Part shown: one piece after another, positions 36,590 through 49,215 of the stretch | How positions within the stretch are numbered: the stretch's first letter is position 1 | Layout of the letters: the number at the start of each line of letters is the position of its first letter | NCBI GenBank assembly: GCA_028551475.1 | Contig: CM052358.1 | Span: forward strand, 10,213,938-10,277,937 | Reading direction: 5' to 3' | DNA from: Casuarina equisetifolia | Taxonomy: Eukaryota; Streptophyta; Magnoliopsida; Fagales; Casuarinaceae | Length of the DNA: 64,000 nucleotides | Program-made: the position numbers and the translations under genes | The notes under the pieces: generated by a model | Seen by the model: only the letters and a program-made list of their open reading frames with translations | Databases searched by the model: none | What the model was told of the DNA's origin: nothing

Positions 36590-38420
36590 AAAATGGGCAA
36601 AGTAAAGGCCTTTGGTGAAGATATCAGCCGATTGATCAACAGATGAGATAAACTATATATGAAATTGACCATAAGCAAGACATTCCTAAATGAAATGAAA
36701 ATCAATCTCAATGTGCTTGATACGAGCATGAAAAGTAGGATTGGTAGTAAGATACAGAGCTAACAAGTTGTCACACCAAAGAGTCAGAGGTTATGGAAGA
36801 ATAACATGCAGATTCCAAAAGAAATATTCAATCTACATAACTTTGACAATGGTGTCAACAAGAGACTTGTATTATACTTTGGTGCTAGAATGGGAAATTA
36901 TATGTTGTTTGCACGAGCTCTAGGAGATGTAATTGTTGCCAAGGAAGATACAAAACCCACCTATCGAGTGGTAGTCATCATAATTTCCCACCTAACCACC
37001 ATTAGAAAAAGCATGAATAATGGTCAAAGGGCTATAGGTTAAAAGGAGGTCAAGTAGAGAAGTGTCAACTAGGTAGCTAAGGATACACTTCATAGCTTGC
37101 CAATGATTAGAAGTTAAGCGATGGAGGAATTAGCATGCAATGTTAACAGCATAGGCAGTGTCTAGCCTAGTAAGGGTAAGATACTAGAAAGCCCTAACAA
37201 TTCTACAATAGAGACTGAGATTAGTAAAGGGTTCACCATGCCATTGGGAAAGGGGCATATCAGTAATGCATAAAGTAAACACAACCTTAGCTGCAATCAT
37301 TTGAGTGTGAGCAAGGATGTCAAGAGTGAACTTGGCTTGGTGAAGGATAAGGCTATGGGGAGTCGATTGAACTTCAATGCCAAAGAAGTAATGAATAGGA
37401 CCAAGATCCTTGGTGGTGAATTCTCGTTGAAAAACCTGAAGCAATTTTGAAAATGGAGCCTTCGGGAACTAGTGAGGATAATGTCATCCATAAAAACTAG
37501 GATAAGAATGACCTACCGAGGAACTTATAGTGTAAACAAAGAGGTGTTAACAGTAAAGATGAGGATGCCAAAGGATGTGAGAAACATGCTAAGACGATTG
37601 TACTAGGCATAATGAGTTTGCTTTAGACCATAAAGGGAGCGATGGAGGCGACATACATGAAATGGGTGCACTAGATCCATGAACCCTAAATGTTGCACCA
37701 TATAAATAACTTCAAAGAGGTAGCCATGGAGGAATGCATTAGAGACATCAAGATGACGAATGACCTAGTTATAGGAGTAGGTAAGAGAAATGACAATGCA
37801 AACGGTCATCATTTTAGCCACGGGGCTAAAAGTCTTAGTGAAGTCAATGCCTTATTAGTAAGGAAAGCCTTTTATAACAAGATAAGCCTTGTAGCATTCT
37901 AGTGTGCTATCAGCACAAAGCTTGACTTTAAAGATCCACTTGCATCAAATCGGCTAAGTATCAAGTGGTGGTGAAATGAAAGTTTAAATGCCATTTCGAA
38001 TAAAGGTAGTGTACTCAGGAGCCACAGCTTTATGCTAATGGGGGTCATGAATGGCTTAAGTAAAGCAAATGGGTTCAAGATAAAGGTAAGCTTAGGTAAT
38101 GAGGGTAAAGGTATGTTGGCGAGTAACAGTGCAACTGGCAATGGTGCCATCCTACAAGCGAGTAACAAGGTGAGGTAAAGGAAAAGGCAAGGGAGAAGGC
38201 AGGGGTGGAGACTGAGGTAAGAGAGGTTCTAGGGACATATGAGAAGAATAGAGAGGGAGATGGAGGAGAAAGGTTGAAAGTGGGGGATGGCAAGTGCCTG
38301 GGTGGGGAAGGCACAAGAAGAGGAATGGGAATTAGAGTAGGAACAAGGTCAAGGGATGAGCTAGGTTGGAAAGGAGGGGAATGATAAGGGAAGACATCCT
38401 TATGAAATATAGCATCAACC
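36590..38420 (-). pseudogene. Copia reverse transcriptase and RNase H relic
   Basis: Minus-strand translation gives CKWIFKVKL, GIDFTKTFSPVAKM, LDVSNAFLHGYL, CRLHRSLYGLKQ, the active site VFMDDIILT (usual YVDD) and FTTKDLGPIHYFFGIEV, the complete series of Ty1/copia RT motifs. RNase H ends with SVDQSADIFTKGL near 36640. Upstream (38422-38075) is the proline- and serine-rich linker normal between integrase and RT. Several frameshifts and stops. Confidence 0.88.
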
Positions 38421-38619
38421 ACAATGAAGAAATGGCGAGTCTCAAGACAACAGCATTGATACCCATGGTAATCGAGAAGGTATTCCAGGAAGACATAAGC
38501 ATAAGAACGTAGGGCTAGTTTGTGAGGGGAGTAAGGCTGAAGGTAAGGAAAAACTCCTAGCTATAATGGTTAACCAAGACAAGGGAGTAAGTCTATAAAA
38601 TTCATTTTCTAAGACAAAT

Positions 38620-39060
38620 AAAGAGCATCAACAAGGAAAGCTCACAAACATAAATTTTACCATGGTGGTTTAGCCTTCACACCTACATCCACCCTCTTCT
38701 TTCTTCAATCCAACTAATTGAAGTCCACTTTACTCACTGATTAAGAGAAAATATTCTCCTAACTTCATAATCCCTCCTTTAAAGGATTACAGCACTATAA
38801 AGTTACAAACAAAGGCTACTCCAACCTTTTTACAAAGCAAATCCTTATTGATATGTAATTTGTAAGGGATATTGCTAATTCAAGAGCTTTCTAAAGATAT
38901 AAAGTCATAATCAAAACTCTAATCAAGAAGCCCCCAAATTATTGACAGTTAGGGTTTCATATTTACAATCAGTTTTATGTGCAAAATAATAATCATAGTT
39001 CAATCAACACATAAACAAGAATATATACTTGATGTTCACAAGTGTTGTGATAATATGACC
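38620..39060 (-). repeat. Copia-family LTR fragment, reverse
   Basis: Its reverse complement matches the 3' half of the LTRs at 4663-6394 and 40110-41365: AAACCCTAA...GGATTTGCT...CTTCAATTAGTTGGATTG, then AAACCACCATGGTAAA. It joins directly to integrase-region sequence at about 39062 without an LTR end, so it is a rearrangement breakpoint. Confidence 0.75.
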
Positions 39061-39061
39061 A

Positions 39062-40106
39062 TGTACTAACCTTATTAGTGAAAGCACCTAATATATATTG
39101 ATGATCTGCTTTTCCTCTAACTCTTGGAAAAGAAAAGTCTCTTATTTCATACTCACCCTCAACTCTAGCTCCATCTTTCTCATTGTTTCCTTATTCATTT
39201 GAATTAGAATTAGTTTCATTTTCTAGATAGGCAATGTAGTCATCTTCAAATTTAACATGTATTGACTCTTCTACTACCAGAGTTCTCTTATTAAATACTT
39301 TATATGCCTTGCACTAGCAAGGCATGAGAGTAACCAAGAAAAACAGCTTCATCACTTTTAGAATCAAATTTTCCAAGTGACTCCTTATCATGATTTAAAA
39401 CAAAACATTTACTTTCAAAGACATGAAAGTAAAAGATATTCAATTTTCCACCAAAGAGTAATTCAAATAATGTCTTTGTCAAAATTGGTCTCAAGAATGC
39501 ACAGTTTGAAATATAACAAGCTACTCACAGCTTCTCCCCAAAAATGTTTTGGAAGATTATATTCATACATCATAGTTCTAGCCATTTCTTTAAATGTTCT
39601 ATTCTTCTTTTTTTACAACATTATTTTATTATGGGGTTCTTGGTGCAAAAAAATTATGAGAAATTCTATTTTTAGAACAATTTTTTTAAAAGAGATTATT
39701 TTCAAATTCCCCACCATGATCCATTCTTATTTTTGCAATTGAAATACCTTTTTTATTTTGAATGATTTTGTAGAAATTAGAAAACTTCTCAAATGCATCA
39801 TCCTTTCTAGCAAGTAAATTTATCCATGTGTATCTAATATAATCATCTACTATGACTAATACATAGTGTTTTCCACAAGTGGTTGTTTTTAAAGGACCAA
39901 AAAGATCCATGTGAAGCAATTCTAATGGTCTTGCATTAGCTAGAACAAGCTTCGATTTGAAGCTTCTTTGTTGATGTTTGCCTTTAACATATGCTCCATA
40001 CAATCTATTTCTATCAAAGTTTAAAGTGAGAAGACCTTTGACAAAGTTTTTCTTAGAAATTTTTTCAATCAAGCCTAGACCTACATGCCTAAGTTTTCTA
40101 TGTCAT
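39062..40106 (-). pseudogene. Copia integrase relic
   Basis: HRKLRHVGLGLIEKISKKNF (GAG-pre-integrase), KGKHQQRSFKSK, LELLHMDLFGPL, VIVDDYIRYTWI and RMDHGGEFEN form the copia integrase core with D and D recognisable. FDSKSDEAVFLGYS lies downstream (39310-39390), followed by the linker to RT (FSFPRVRGKADHQ). It is broken by frameshifts; the 5' side is cut by an LTR at 40110, the 3' side by the LTR fragment at 39060. Confidence 0.87.
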
Positions 40107-40109
40107 AAC

Positions 40110-41365
40110 TGTTGGAAAAAGATATGTTTTGCTATGACAAATTTTGTTGTTAAATGTATATAAATGTTTTTCATGTATTTATGTGCAAAATGGAATTAAA
40201 TGAAGTAAAAGGTGTGCAAATTATAATATCAATCAATGATATGATAAAGCAGCCAATTTCTTACATCCTTATATATTGCAACCTTATTCAAGTTCTAAAA
40301 AAATATATTCTTGAGTAATAAAAGGAAGAGAGAAAATAGTAATTACATAATATTTCTATTAAAGAGAATTTAATGTTGGAATATTCTTATAGGGAAAATC
40401 GTGGCAGTCCAACCTAAATTAACAAGCTTGATCTAAAAAGCTTAGGCCTGAGACACTTAACAAGTTTGATCCAAGAAGCTTAACCCTGCAAGTGATTAAA
40501 GTTTGATCTAAGAAGCTCAAGCTCGCAAATGATTAAGTTTGGTTCGAGAAGCTCTGGCCCACATACGTTGAGTTTAACCTAATTAAGTATGAAAAAGCCC
40601 TAGCTTCTATCGATCGAGATAGCCTTTTGTCCTTTTCATAGCCAAACATCTACCTTCCCAACAAGAAAAAATAAGAAGCAATTGAGTGTCAAAATGGGTG
40701 ATTGTGATGATTAAAAGCTTGAATTGAAGTCTTAACAATAGAACGATGGAACCGATTTAGTCTCTTAATAGGAAGAAGTCTCTAATTTTGTCAAGTTTAA
40801 CAAAAACCTCAAATCAACTACTATTATTTAAATCTCTTACAAAAGCTTCCATTGTACGGTTTAAGAGAAGTTTTGTATGAGTCTATTGAGAAATCAAAAG
40901 AAGAAATCGAGATTGCTCAAAGTGTTGCGATTTTGTGAACATCTTCGATGATATTCTTGAAAGATCCTATTATTATGATTATATACTCTTGTATACTCTT
41001 GTTTGTGTACTAATTGAACTTTGATTATTATTTACACATAAACTTAGTTGTGAATCCAAAACCTTAATTGATTGAAATTTGGGATTTCGTGATTAGAGCT
41101 TGGATTTGTACTCAATATCTTTAGTAAGCTCACTTACACAAAATATCCCTCACAAACTACACATTATTTAGGGATTTGCTCTTGTAACAAGGTTGTGACA
41201 ACCTTTGATTATAACCCTGAAGTTTTGTAATTCCTTTGAGAAGGAATTGAAAGGATTAGGAGAACATTTTCTCTTAATTAGTGAGTAAAGTGGACTTCAA
41301 CTAGTTGAGTTGAAAAAGAAATAAGGTAGACATAGGAGTAAATTGGACTTCAACGGTATGACCAC
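40110..41365 (+). repeat. Copia-family LTR, 3'-truncated
   Basis: It begins TGTTGGAAAA and aligns with the solo LTR at 4663 from its first base, e.g. GTAAAAGGTGTGCAAATTATAATATCAAT. It ends near 41365 at ACCACCGT, about 300 bases short of a full LTR. It cuts the integrase relic on its left. Confidence 0.82.
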
Positions 41366-41756
41366 CGTATTAGTGGAGGTCGTGAGAATCTAACTTAACA
41401 CTGTTTGGTCATGAATCAACCAAGTGGAGTAGTTTAGGTTCGGGCTCTCAACCCCGGTCGAGTCACGAATGGTGCAAGGTGGCACTGGCTTCATTCCTTC
41501 GAGAATTGAGAGGAGACAATGAAATATAAAGAAAGGAAAAAGCTAAGTGTGCCAAACGACATAGTTAGTGCTATTAAAGCACTTTTGGAAAGATGGGGAA
41601 GGGGCGGTGGGTTGAGTGGAGGAATTTGTCACCATCATGGTTGGAGTATTTGGGAAAGGGGTTTGGGATTAGGAATCAGCAACATGAGAGGACAAAGGGG
41701 ATGACATATTAGGGTGAATCGGGAAAAGGGGTTAGCCATGGGCTTGTGATACCATG

Positions 41757-42130
41757 TAAGAAAAGGAATGGACAGAGATGGTGACTAGAATTTCACAATT
41801 CTGGCAAAAAGAATAGAGAACAAAAACCCTAGGTGTGCAAAATCTCCTTTGATTGGTTTCTCCTGATACTTACAAAATTAGTTCCAATTGAATATATAAA
41901 TCCGCACATAATTTACAAAAGAAAAAGAAGCACAAACAAATCAACGGATTTGGAAAGAAATTCAATGATGCCAATGGTGAGAAATTTGGACTTCACAAAG
42001 AGCGCAATCGTGGTTGCTCTTTTGTAGTCAAGTCCAGGCTAACGTGGCACAAGTGTTGACATGGATACTAACATGGCACTGACAACTGATATGGATGCGG
42101 ACATGGCAATCATCTTCTCTAACATTGACT
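41757..42130 (-). repeat. Putative copia 5' LTR, reverse
   Basis: The minus-strand sequence runs into TTCTTACA at 41757 and is followed by a TGGTATCA primer-site match, as at the end of a copia 5' LTR. Its outer edge was not fixed, and the partner LTR near 36130-36350 is only loosely similar. Confidence 0.45.
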
Positions 42131-43312
42131 AAGATGAAGACATTTAATCTATCCTCTAACTTGAATTATGGGTTTAAAGTCAATGACAAAATAATAGGCC
42201 CCAATACCCACCTTTGAATGTATTAAAGGAAAAATCCAAAGCTCAACTTAAGATGCAATGCTTTTCGTAATGTTGTCAAAAATGTTGGACAGAAATTGAA
42301 CATTTATCTCTTTCTATGTCACTTTCTACAAACAATTTACTACATAAAACAGTCCTTTCTTATGAATAAATTAGAGGAAGTCAAAAATAGGATAGAGAAG
42401 GCTACAGTGCTTCGCATTGTGTGTGAACAAAAGAATCATGGCAACTAATGTCATAATGAGACACGCTTTTAACAATTGGACTTATCATCTTGGGTTTCAC
42501 TTTTTATGGTTTCCTTAAACCTTTTGTCATTTGGATTTGAAACCTTTGTGGTCCAATGTTTGTTGGAATGCTTTGGTTTTAGATGTAGGAATGGTATATG
42601 TTCTTTGTTCTCTTGCTTGCCTTGTGATGTTCTCCCCATCTCAAAAGGTCTTACCAAATAGTCTTCTACTTCTAGTCTAAAACAATGTTTTAGTTGTCCT
42701 CTAGTAGTGTTTGTGTTTCAACTAATATAGTTTTGTGCACTGTCAATGCTACTAATACTATGATAGCTTTGCTTATTTCAACTTTTTATCATGCTGGTAG
42801 CATGAATAGGATAGGACTACTTTTGAGTCAAATAACACAACTAATGATAACTTAAGAACTAATTCAGTACAAACTATTTTCAAGCATGAATTCGAGTATA
42901 AATACGTTTCATTACTAACAAAATATTATTACCATGGAAGAACTTCAACTCGTTGTGGGAGAATACGTTTATATGTGGGCTTCTTTTGTTATTGGGCCGA
43001 TACCTCTTTTCCTGATGGTGGGGCGACAAAGCCCAAGAACTGGGTATGCTCGGCCCAATACAGGAAACAAGCATAAGCAAGCCCATAGAAAAAAAAAAAA
43101 AAAAACTTCGGCTCCCACAAGAGTGGAGTTCAAGAGCAGGAGTGCAAAGTTTCAGATAGACGTCAGAAAGAGGCAGAGTTTGATCTCTCGGGATGGAGGA
43201 GAAGGAGAGTGGGAGGAGCTTTAGCCACTGGGGGTGGGCTTTGGCAAGCGGTACCCTATTGGGTTGGGGCGTGTTATCTTTCAGAAGAGGCTGCTCTGGT
43301 AATTCACGCCTC
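42131..43312. other. Intergenic; upstream region of the small-protein gene
   Basis: No gene is supported. The A-run near 43090-43105 and overlapping frames on both strands (42880-43374) have no recognisable domains. The last few hundred bases probably hold the promoter and 5' untranslated region of the two-exon gene at 43313. Confidence 0.5.
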
Positions 43313-45086
43313 ATGCCGCTCAAAGCCTTCGCCGTCGCCTCCCTTTTCGTCGGTTCTGGCGCCTCTGCCTCCATATCCGTCCTCCACGCCTCCGGTATCT
43401 ATAAGGTCCGCTTGTCTCTCTTCCTCACTGTCCCTCGAAAACGGAGTCATTTTGGTCTTTTAGAGTGGGAGTACCTCAGTGACTCAAATTTCGTTCTTAG
43501 AATGGGAAAAGCAGTATTAAACTTAGATCACGTTTTCTTTTGGGCTTGTTTATCTGCATATTGGTTCTTTGAATAAAACTATGCCCTGGTAATTGCATCA
43601 TCAGTTGCTGGTCCTTTGCTTTCGAAATTCATCCTTTGTACTGTTGAAGAATCTTCAATGATTCTCCTCCAAGATTCATGGCCCGGAAGCCAACCTGGGA
43701 GCTAAAACCAAATGGGTTTCTGTGTTGTGCGTCAATTATTTTTAACTTGAGAGTGTTCGTATTTACGTAATTGGAAATTAAGAACCGAATAAAAAACCCC
43801 CCTTTTAGATGTATTGGTATGAACTATTAGTTGCAAACTTTAACCCTATTTCAGGATTAATTTTCTTAAAGGGTTGGCAGTGCGGCTCGGTGGTAATTTT
43901 TCCTTGTTATGTTAAGCATTGAACAAAGCAGATGGTTTTGCCACATATAACCTGGAAAGGAACTTAATTTTTGTCGGGTAAAACCTGTTGTTTGAACTAT
44001 AAATTGTTACTCACTTGCTGGTGATGATGGTAACCTGAATTAGTCGGTTGTGTTTTTGAACTTTCAAGGTTCGACCTGTTGTTTGAAGTTAAGTTGTGAT
44101 TTTCCCCTCAAGTGGCTCTGGTCTTGTATGAGTAATTAGAGCATTACAAATATTTTTCAAAGGCAAGTGAGCCACACTTTACCTTGATTTGCTCCAAATA
44201 ATGCCGTCTTATCTGGTTCTGGATACAAACTGTGGGACAGATCATCAGTGCATCTTCACCTGGAAGGGATTATGTTTCCATCCGTCGTTTGATTCATTGC
44301 ATTGAGTAAAATTCAGGGTGTAAAAAGTCTTTTCTTTTAGAAAAAGTTAAAAATGGGCTTTGAAATTGCCTTTCTTCTTTTTCCTTTTCTCCTCCCCCCT
44401 TCCAATCTTTCTGCCGACCCAAAATTCTTCTTTTTTAAGTCCTGGTTCCAATCGTCTATCTTAACTAAATCCTAATTTGTTATTCTGTTCTAAGCTGCTT
44501 CATTTATTTATTTATTGTTTGTTTGTTTGTTTTCTTCTTTTGGCAATGATTTATCAGCTTTGGTACTCAGAAAGAACACTTTTTCTTTTTTCATTCTTTA
44601 TCTCTTTTACTTGTTGATCATTCTATTTACTATATTTTTATGAAACTTGAGCACTTTTTATATGACGGTTTGAAATGGGTGAGGGTTTTCATTTGAAGAT
44701 TTGCAAATATGTTATTTCCAATCATTAAGAAACGTAAAAATCCAAAGAAGGGAAAAGATGATTATAAAATATTGAAATGATGAACATATTTCAAGTTAAT
44801 ACTTGGTTTATCCGTTTCCATTTCATTTGCTCTTTTGAGTGTTTATACACCTCCTGTAAATGTGCAAAGTTTTTTCTTCTCTCTTTGGGTAGAGAGTGGC
44901 TTCCTCAAAGAAATGTAGTTTTTCCTATAATTGTATACGATGTTTTTTATATAGCAAGATAAACATGTTTATCCTTTGATAACGCACTCATCGGTTGCAT
45001 ATTTTGTATAGGTGGAAGACCTAATGGAAGTGGGTGCCAATATTAGAACTGAGCTTGGTATTCGTCCAAGGGCACGAGATGAATAA
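43313..45086 (+). CDS. Small conserved-looking plant protein, 55 residues
   Basis: A two-exon gene too small for ordinary ORF searches. Exon 1 is 43313-43405 (31 codons, MPLKAFAVASLFVGSGASAS...YK) and ends AAG/GTCCGC. Exon 2 is 45012-45086 after the acceptor TTGTATAG and reads VEDLMEVGANIRTELGIRPR, then four residues and a stop. The junction is in phase. Residues 5-29 form an alanine- and serine-rich hydrophobic segment that could span a membrane; the C-terminal half is charged. I recall very similar short unannotated plant proteins with the same two-part layout, but know no function. A G/C-rich leader and no in-frame upstream start support this ATG. The 1.6-kb intron is ordinary for this window. 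Confidence 0.78.
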
Positions 45087-46849
45087 GTATATCTTCCTTA
45101 TGCATTAGTTGGAAGATCTGCGTTATTCTTTGGGCTCTGAAATTTTATTTATGAGAATAATTTTTCCTGTACCTGGCTTTCTCTCTTTGAAGGTCATTGC
45201 CTACATTCTTTGTGAAAACAAATCCATCTTTAGAGATAGAATACCAATCGAGCATGCAAAAGAAAGAAACATTCATGCTTCTGTTTTTCTCTTTCGTTGC
45301 ATTTTGAGATTTTCAGGAGATATTTATATTACTGAGAACTATCTTTGTTTCTCTCTTAACCGGCTGAAGTATACTGTGTTCTCTATGTCCATGATGAAGA
45401 AGCGAGTGAGATGTTTGTTGTCTTTCCAGCCAAAGATGAAAGGAAGATCAGCCATGGTAAGAAGCTGGCTACATGAAAGATGTGGAAAATATATGCACGA
45501 CTAAGTTGGCTCAGTTGGCGATTGTGTCAACTGAGTGCATTTTTGTATGCTGGGTGTTTAGATGGCTCAATTTTCCTGTTATATAATTAATGAAACAGCA
45601 AACTTATATGAAGATTACTGCTAGTATATTTACCAACAATGAACTCTATAAAACCTGTACAGGTTGAAAATTTCATGAGGAATCAGACTTTGGATTGGCC
45701 AAGATTGTGCGTGACGTCTTTCCTCAATGACATGCAGGAACGATTGACAAGTGCCAATAGTGCTGACTGTTAAGGATATTTAGATCTTAACTGCTTGTTC
45801 TTTAATTGACATTTGTCACGATAATCCCCTTTTATGTGTTATCCTTGAATTTGTTGAGTTGTGTTCCAACTGGTGTTTTCGTGGCACTCTCGAGGCCTCT
45901 AGGTTTGCCGTGTTAACAACATAATTAGGTTAGTAGGTCTTTTTATTATGATTTAGTGTAACAAAATGAAAAATGGAAAAGCCAAACAAGTTGTGAGGAG
46001 GACCCTATATTTAGCTGTAATCAATTGCACAATAGTGACTTTATACTTGTAGACTTAAATCCTATCTTATGTAAAAAAAAAAAAAATACAAGTAAATGAA
46101 TACAGGTAATATTACATGGAATATTACAAAGAACATTACAAATTCTTGAAACTAATAACAGTAACATATCAGGAATTGCCTCAAATTAATCAAAATTTTG
46201 AGTTTCCTCTTCTTGAATGGTTGAGTGGCAATTAACAAAGGAAGGAATCCACAATTCGGACATTGTTATTTGGGTAAAGGTAAAGCAAGATAAGCTTAGA
46301 TAAGTAATTGGACATTGACTCTGTTTTTGCTTCTTGTTTTAGCTCAGTGGACAAGAAGTAAGAGAAGCATGTGTTAAAGTCCAAACAATTTAAAGGTCTA
46401 ACCACTACCATTTAAGAGAAATTAAAGTGATTTTTTTTTATATATTTTTCCGATTTTTATTTTAAACTCTTCATTTTATTTGATATCCAAAACTAAATTT
46501 GAAGATTATTTAAAATTTGACCCCTTTATCTATTTTTACATCAAACAAATATTATAAACGATAATGCCATAAAGCTATTTTCTTTTGCTTCGAAATATGT
46601 CTTCTTTGTGTACAGACGTTTAAGTAAAATTAAAGTCTAAATATGGGAATTATAAAAACCACCAAAAGCTTGTCATAATTGATCTTTTATTTACGCACGT
46701 GCATCATTGTCTTTTACACAGGAACGGCAAAAATCAGACGTCGCAGGACGACATAAAATCTGTCGCAAAAATTAATGATATTTTTTGTGACAACAAAAGG
46801 ACAGGTCGGCGAGTCTATTGAACAGAAAAGGGGTCTGGGCTTATGGGAC
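45087..46849. other. 3' region of the small-protein gene and intergenic DNA
   Basis: 45087-45780 contains long pyrimidine tracts ending in AG and donor-like GTAAGA sites (e.g. TTTCCAG/CC at about 45429 and ATG/GTAAGA at about 45455). These may reflect spliced 3' untranslated exons of the gene at 43313, but no further coding frame is supported. The rest is AT-rich, with an A-run at about 46072-46085. Confidence 0.4.
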
Positions 46850-46962
46850 GCCACCGTTCACCCTCTGCCCTCCGCTTGTTTCCCCTCTGACTTGGCGGCC
46901 ATAGAAAGAGAGCGCTTCTCCCCCACAAAGTTTCGTCACGGGCTAAACCAGATATTCTATAG
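46850..46962 (+). other. Possible 5' untranslated exon of the SWIM gene
   Basis: A G/C-rich, CT-rich stretch ends at CTATAG/GTAGGC, a good donor. The coding gene downstream begins right after an acceptor (TTTTGCAG/ATGGCC at 49216), so an upstream non-coding exon must exist; this is the best candidate. It would give an intron of about 2.25 kb. Confidence 0.4.
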
Positions 46963-49215
46963 GTAGGCATACATATAGCTTTATCTCTATGATATTAGTG
47001 AATGTATTGATACGGATATGGTATATGCCTTTCACTTCCGTTTATGTGGTAGTTTAGCAAGTGAACTCTTCACCAAAATGTTTCTTTGAGGAAAGTTTTT
47101 CATGTTCTTTTCCCAAGAAGAGGAAAGTGAAAGATTATGCCTTGGTGTCGTCGTGTCAGAGGTTTTATCGGTTGGGACGTGAGAAAATTGAAACCTGCAA
47201 TTTGTAGCGAGGTGAAACTTGTTGAAGTGAGAAACTTTGTTTGGAAAATCTCTGGGTTCTGCTTTCATTTTCTTGCTGCCAATTCGAGTGGTTACAAGGA
47301 TTTTTCGTGGGAAGGGAATTCTTGGAAACCCCTCATTTCCTTGCCTCTGTTCCTACTCGTGAATTCTGGAATAGATGTTTTTTTATGCATAGTTAGAAAT
47401 TATTTCTGCTATTCGATTTAAGATGCCTGTATGGGAGAAAATTTGAATTTATCTTCAATTTTGTTTTATGCGAAATTTGTTTTGTAAAGTTCAGTTCTTT
47501 TTAAAGATGTCAACAGTTTTGTATGACATGAAATAATTCGCTATAGTATGGCATTACTTTTTAGAGTCTTTCTGAGCCTCAGTGGGTTAAAGTGATATTT
47601 AAATTTTCACTTATTCCTAGTGGGTGTTACCGGGTTTTTGGAGAAAACTGGAGGAATTTTTGTTAGAATGGGACCGATTCTGTGAACTGATGATTGCTGT
47701 AGTTTTTCTTTCTATAATTATTTTTTACAAACATATAGGATAAAAAAGATTACATTGCAGTGTTCTATTGTGTGAGGCACTGGGCTTTCTCTTGATGTGA
47801 GACACTTCCTTTTCCTTTTGACATTAGAAAGACATTGATGTGATCAAGACAAAAGTAGGATTTAGAGTGCCGATTGTGTTTTTTCTCAAGATCGTTACAT
47901 TGCAGATAACTACTCTACGCACTATTCATTTTTTTTTCCCCTTTCATGCTTTTTTTTTTTTAATTGAATAACAGGGATAAGACACGCAGAAGTAGGTCCT
48001 CTGAGAATGACTACTTGCACTGTCCTTCCCTACATTTTCTTTTCCAATATAAATGAAATGTTTATGAAGAGAAATTAGAGTGTTCATTCTGATGCATTCA
48101 TCTATCCTTACGAATCCTGAAAATTTGTCCCATCCACTTGATGTGAATATGTTAGTTTTCTGTATATCTTAGAATTTGATTTTGCCTTTCCATTCACAGT
48201 CTACAATACATTTTTACATCAAGTCATCAATCCAGTTTACAAGTTCCAATTCATGTGAGTGCATGAGTTACTATTCAATTAAAAAAGTTCCGAATAATAA
48301 ATTAAGCAAGATGTTAAAAGGAAAAAAAATCTCATTACTGAACCTTCAGGCCTTGAACAGAGTTTTGCCTGAGGGGGACTTCTGCCCCAAGTATGGGGTG
48401 GTGGGCCACTTTTGTTGGTTCAAATTCCTATGGGCTTATGTTGGCTGAAAGTTGGCTGCTTAATTGTAGTGCTGTATTGGCTCTTAAACTGCTAGATTAG
48501 CATTTATTGTTGCTCTTTTTATGGTACTTTTATTATTGTGACCAGCTTTGTAATCAGATATTGGCTTGAGGTTTGAATTATTATTGACTATTTTATGAAA
48601 TATTTTCATTGTGGATTCGATGATTGTCATTGTGTGTAGAATGAAGAAGATTTATAAGTTGTGCAATTCTTTTTATATAGGTCAATAGGCAACTCGCTCA
48701 CCCATGTGAGATTAAACTTGTGATAATACCCTTCACCCTCTAATTTTGTATACCCTTTGCTTGGTGGTTACGGAGGAGAGACAAAGAAGGAGGGAGGGGG
48801 GGTTGTTTGAAGGGGTGGTGCTTTGTTTCTCTCTTTTTTTTTTTTTTAAACGGTTTTGGGTGGGGTGGAGAGGAGGGTGTATGAAGGAGACACCTGACTG
48901 AGGGCCACTGGAAAGGTTTTAAGATTAATTCCCAATTTACAATAGCCGATTCAATAACCTTGTGACTTCTTTTGCTAATGGTGCAGGATTTGTTGTCACG
49001 GTGTGTTTCACCTTGGTGTTGTGCTTCTTTTGATGTTATCATATGTATAATCTGTTTATTTGTCTGTAAATTTGGGCTTATCGTTGGCATCTTCAATTAA
49101 GAACTCCAGTCTTCTCTTCATCAATTGGTCAATTTGGGATTTTCCCACCTTGTTTTTGAATTTTTTTCCCATGTAAACATTCTAATTGATGCTTTATGCC
49201 CGTTCTCTTTTGCAG

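Larger units (their letters stand above)
36130..42130 (-). mobile_element. Rearranged reverse-strand copia fragments
   Basis: On the minus strand, a putative 5' LTR (about 42130-41757) ends at TTCTTACA, followed by TGGTATCACAAG, a primer-site-like sequence. Gag-like sequence follows to 41500. RT and RNase H (38420-36590) lie at the other end, and a possible 3' LTR lies at about 36130-36350. The middle (38600-41365) is foreign: a forward LTR, a reverse integrase fragment and a reverse LTR fragment. The LTR assignments are weak, because the two candidate LTRs match only loosely by eye. The coding assignments are firm. Confidence 0.6.

Noticed and set aside
42880-43374. 164-codon minus-strand frame upstream of the small-protein gene
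   Set aside because: Overlaps exon 1 and its leader on the other strand, includes a lysine run from an A-tract complement, and has no domain.
43193-43576. Longer frames through exon 1 of the 55-residue gene
   Set aside because: They read through a good splice donor at 43406 or use a different frame; only the spliced product has a natural continuation.
45109-45504. 131-codon plus-strand frame after the small-protein gene
   Set aside because: It contains candidate splice sites in its middle and no domain; it probably lies in untranslated or intronic sequence.
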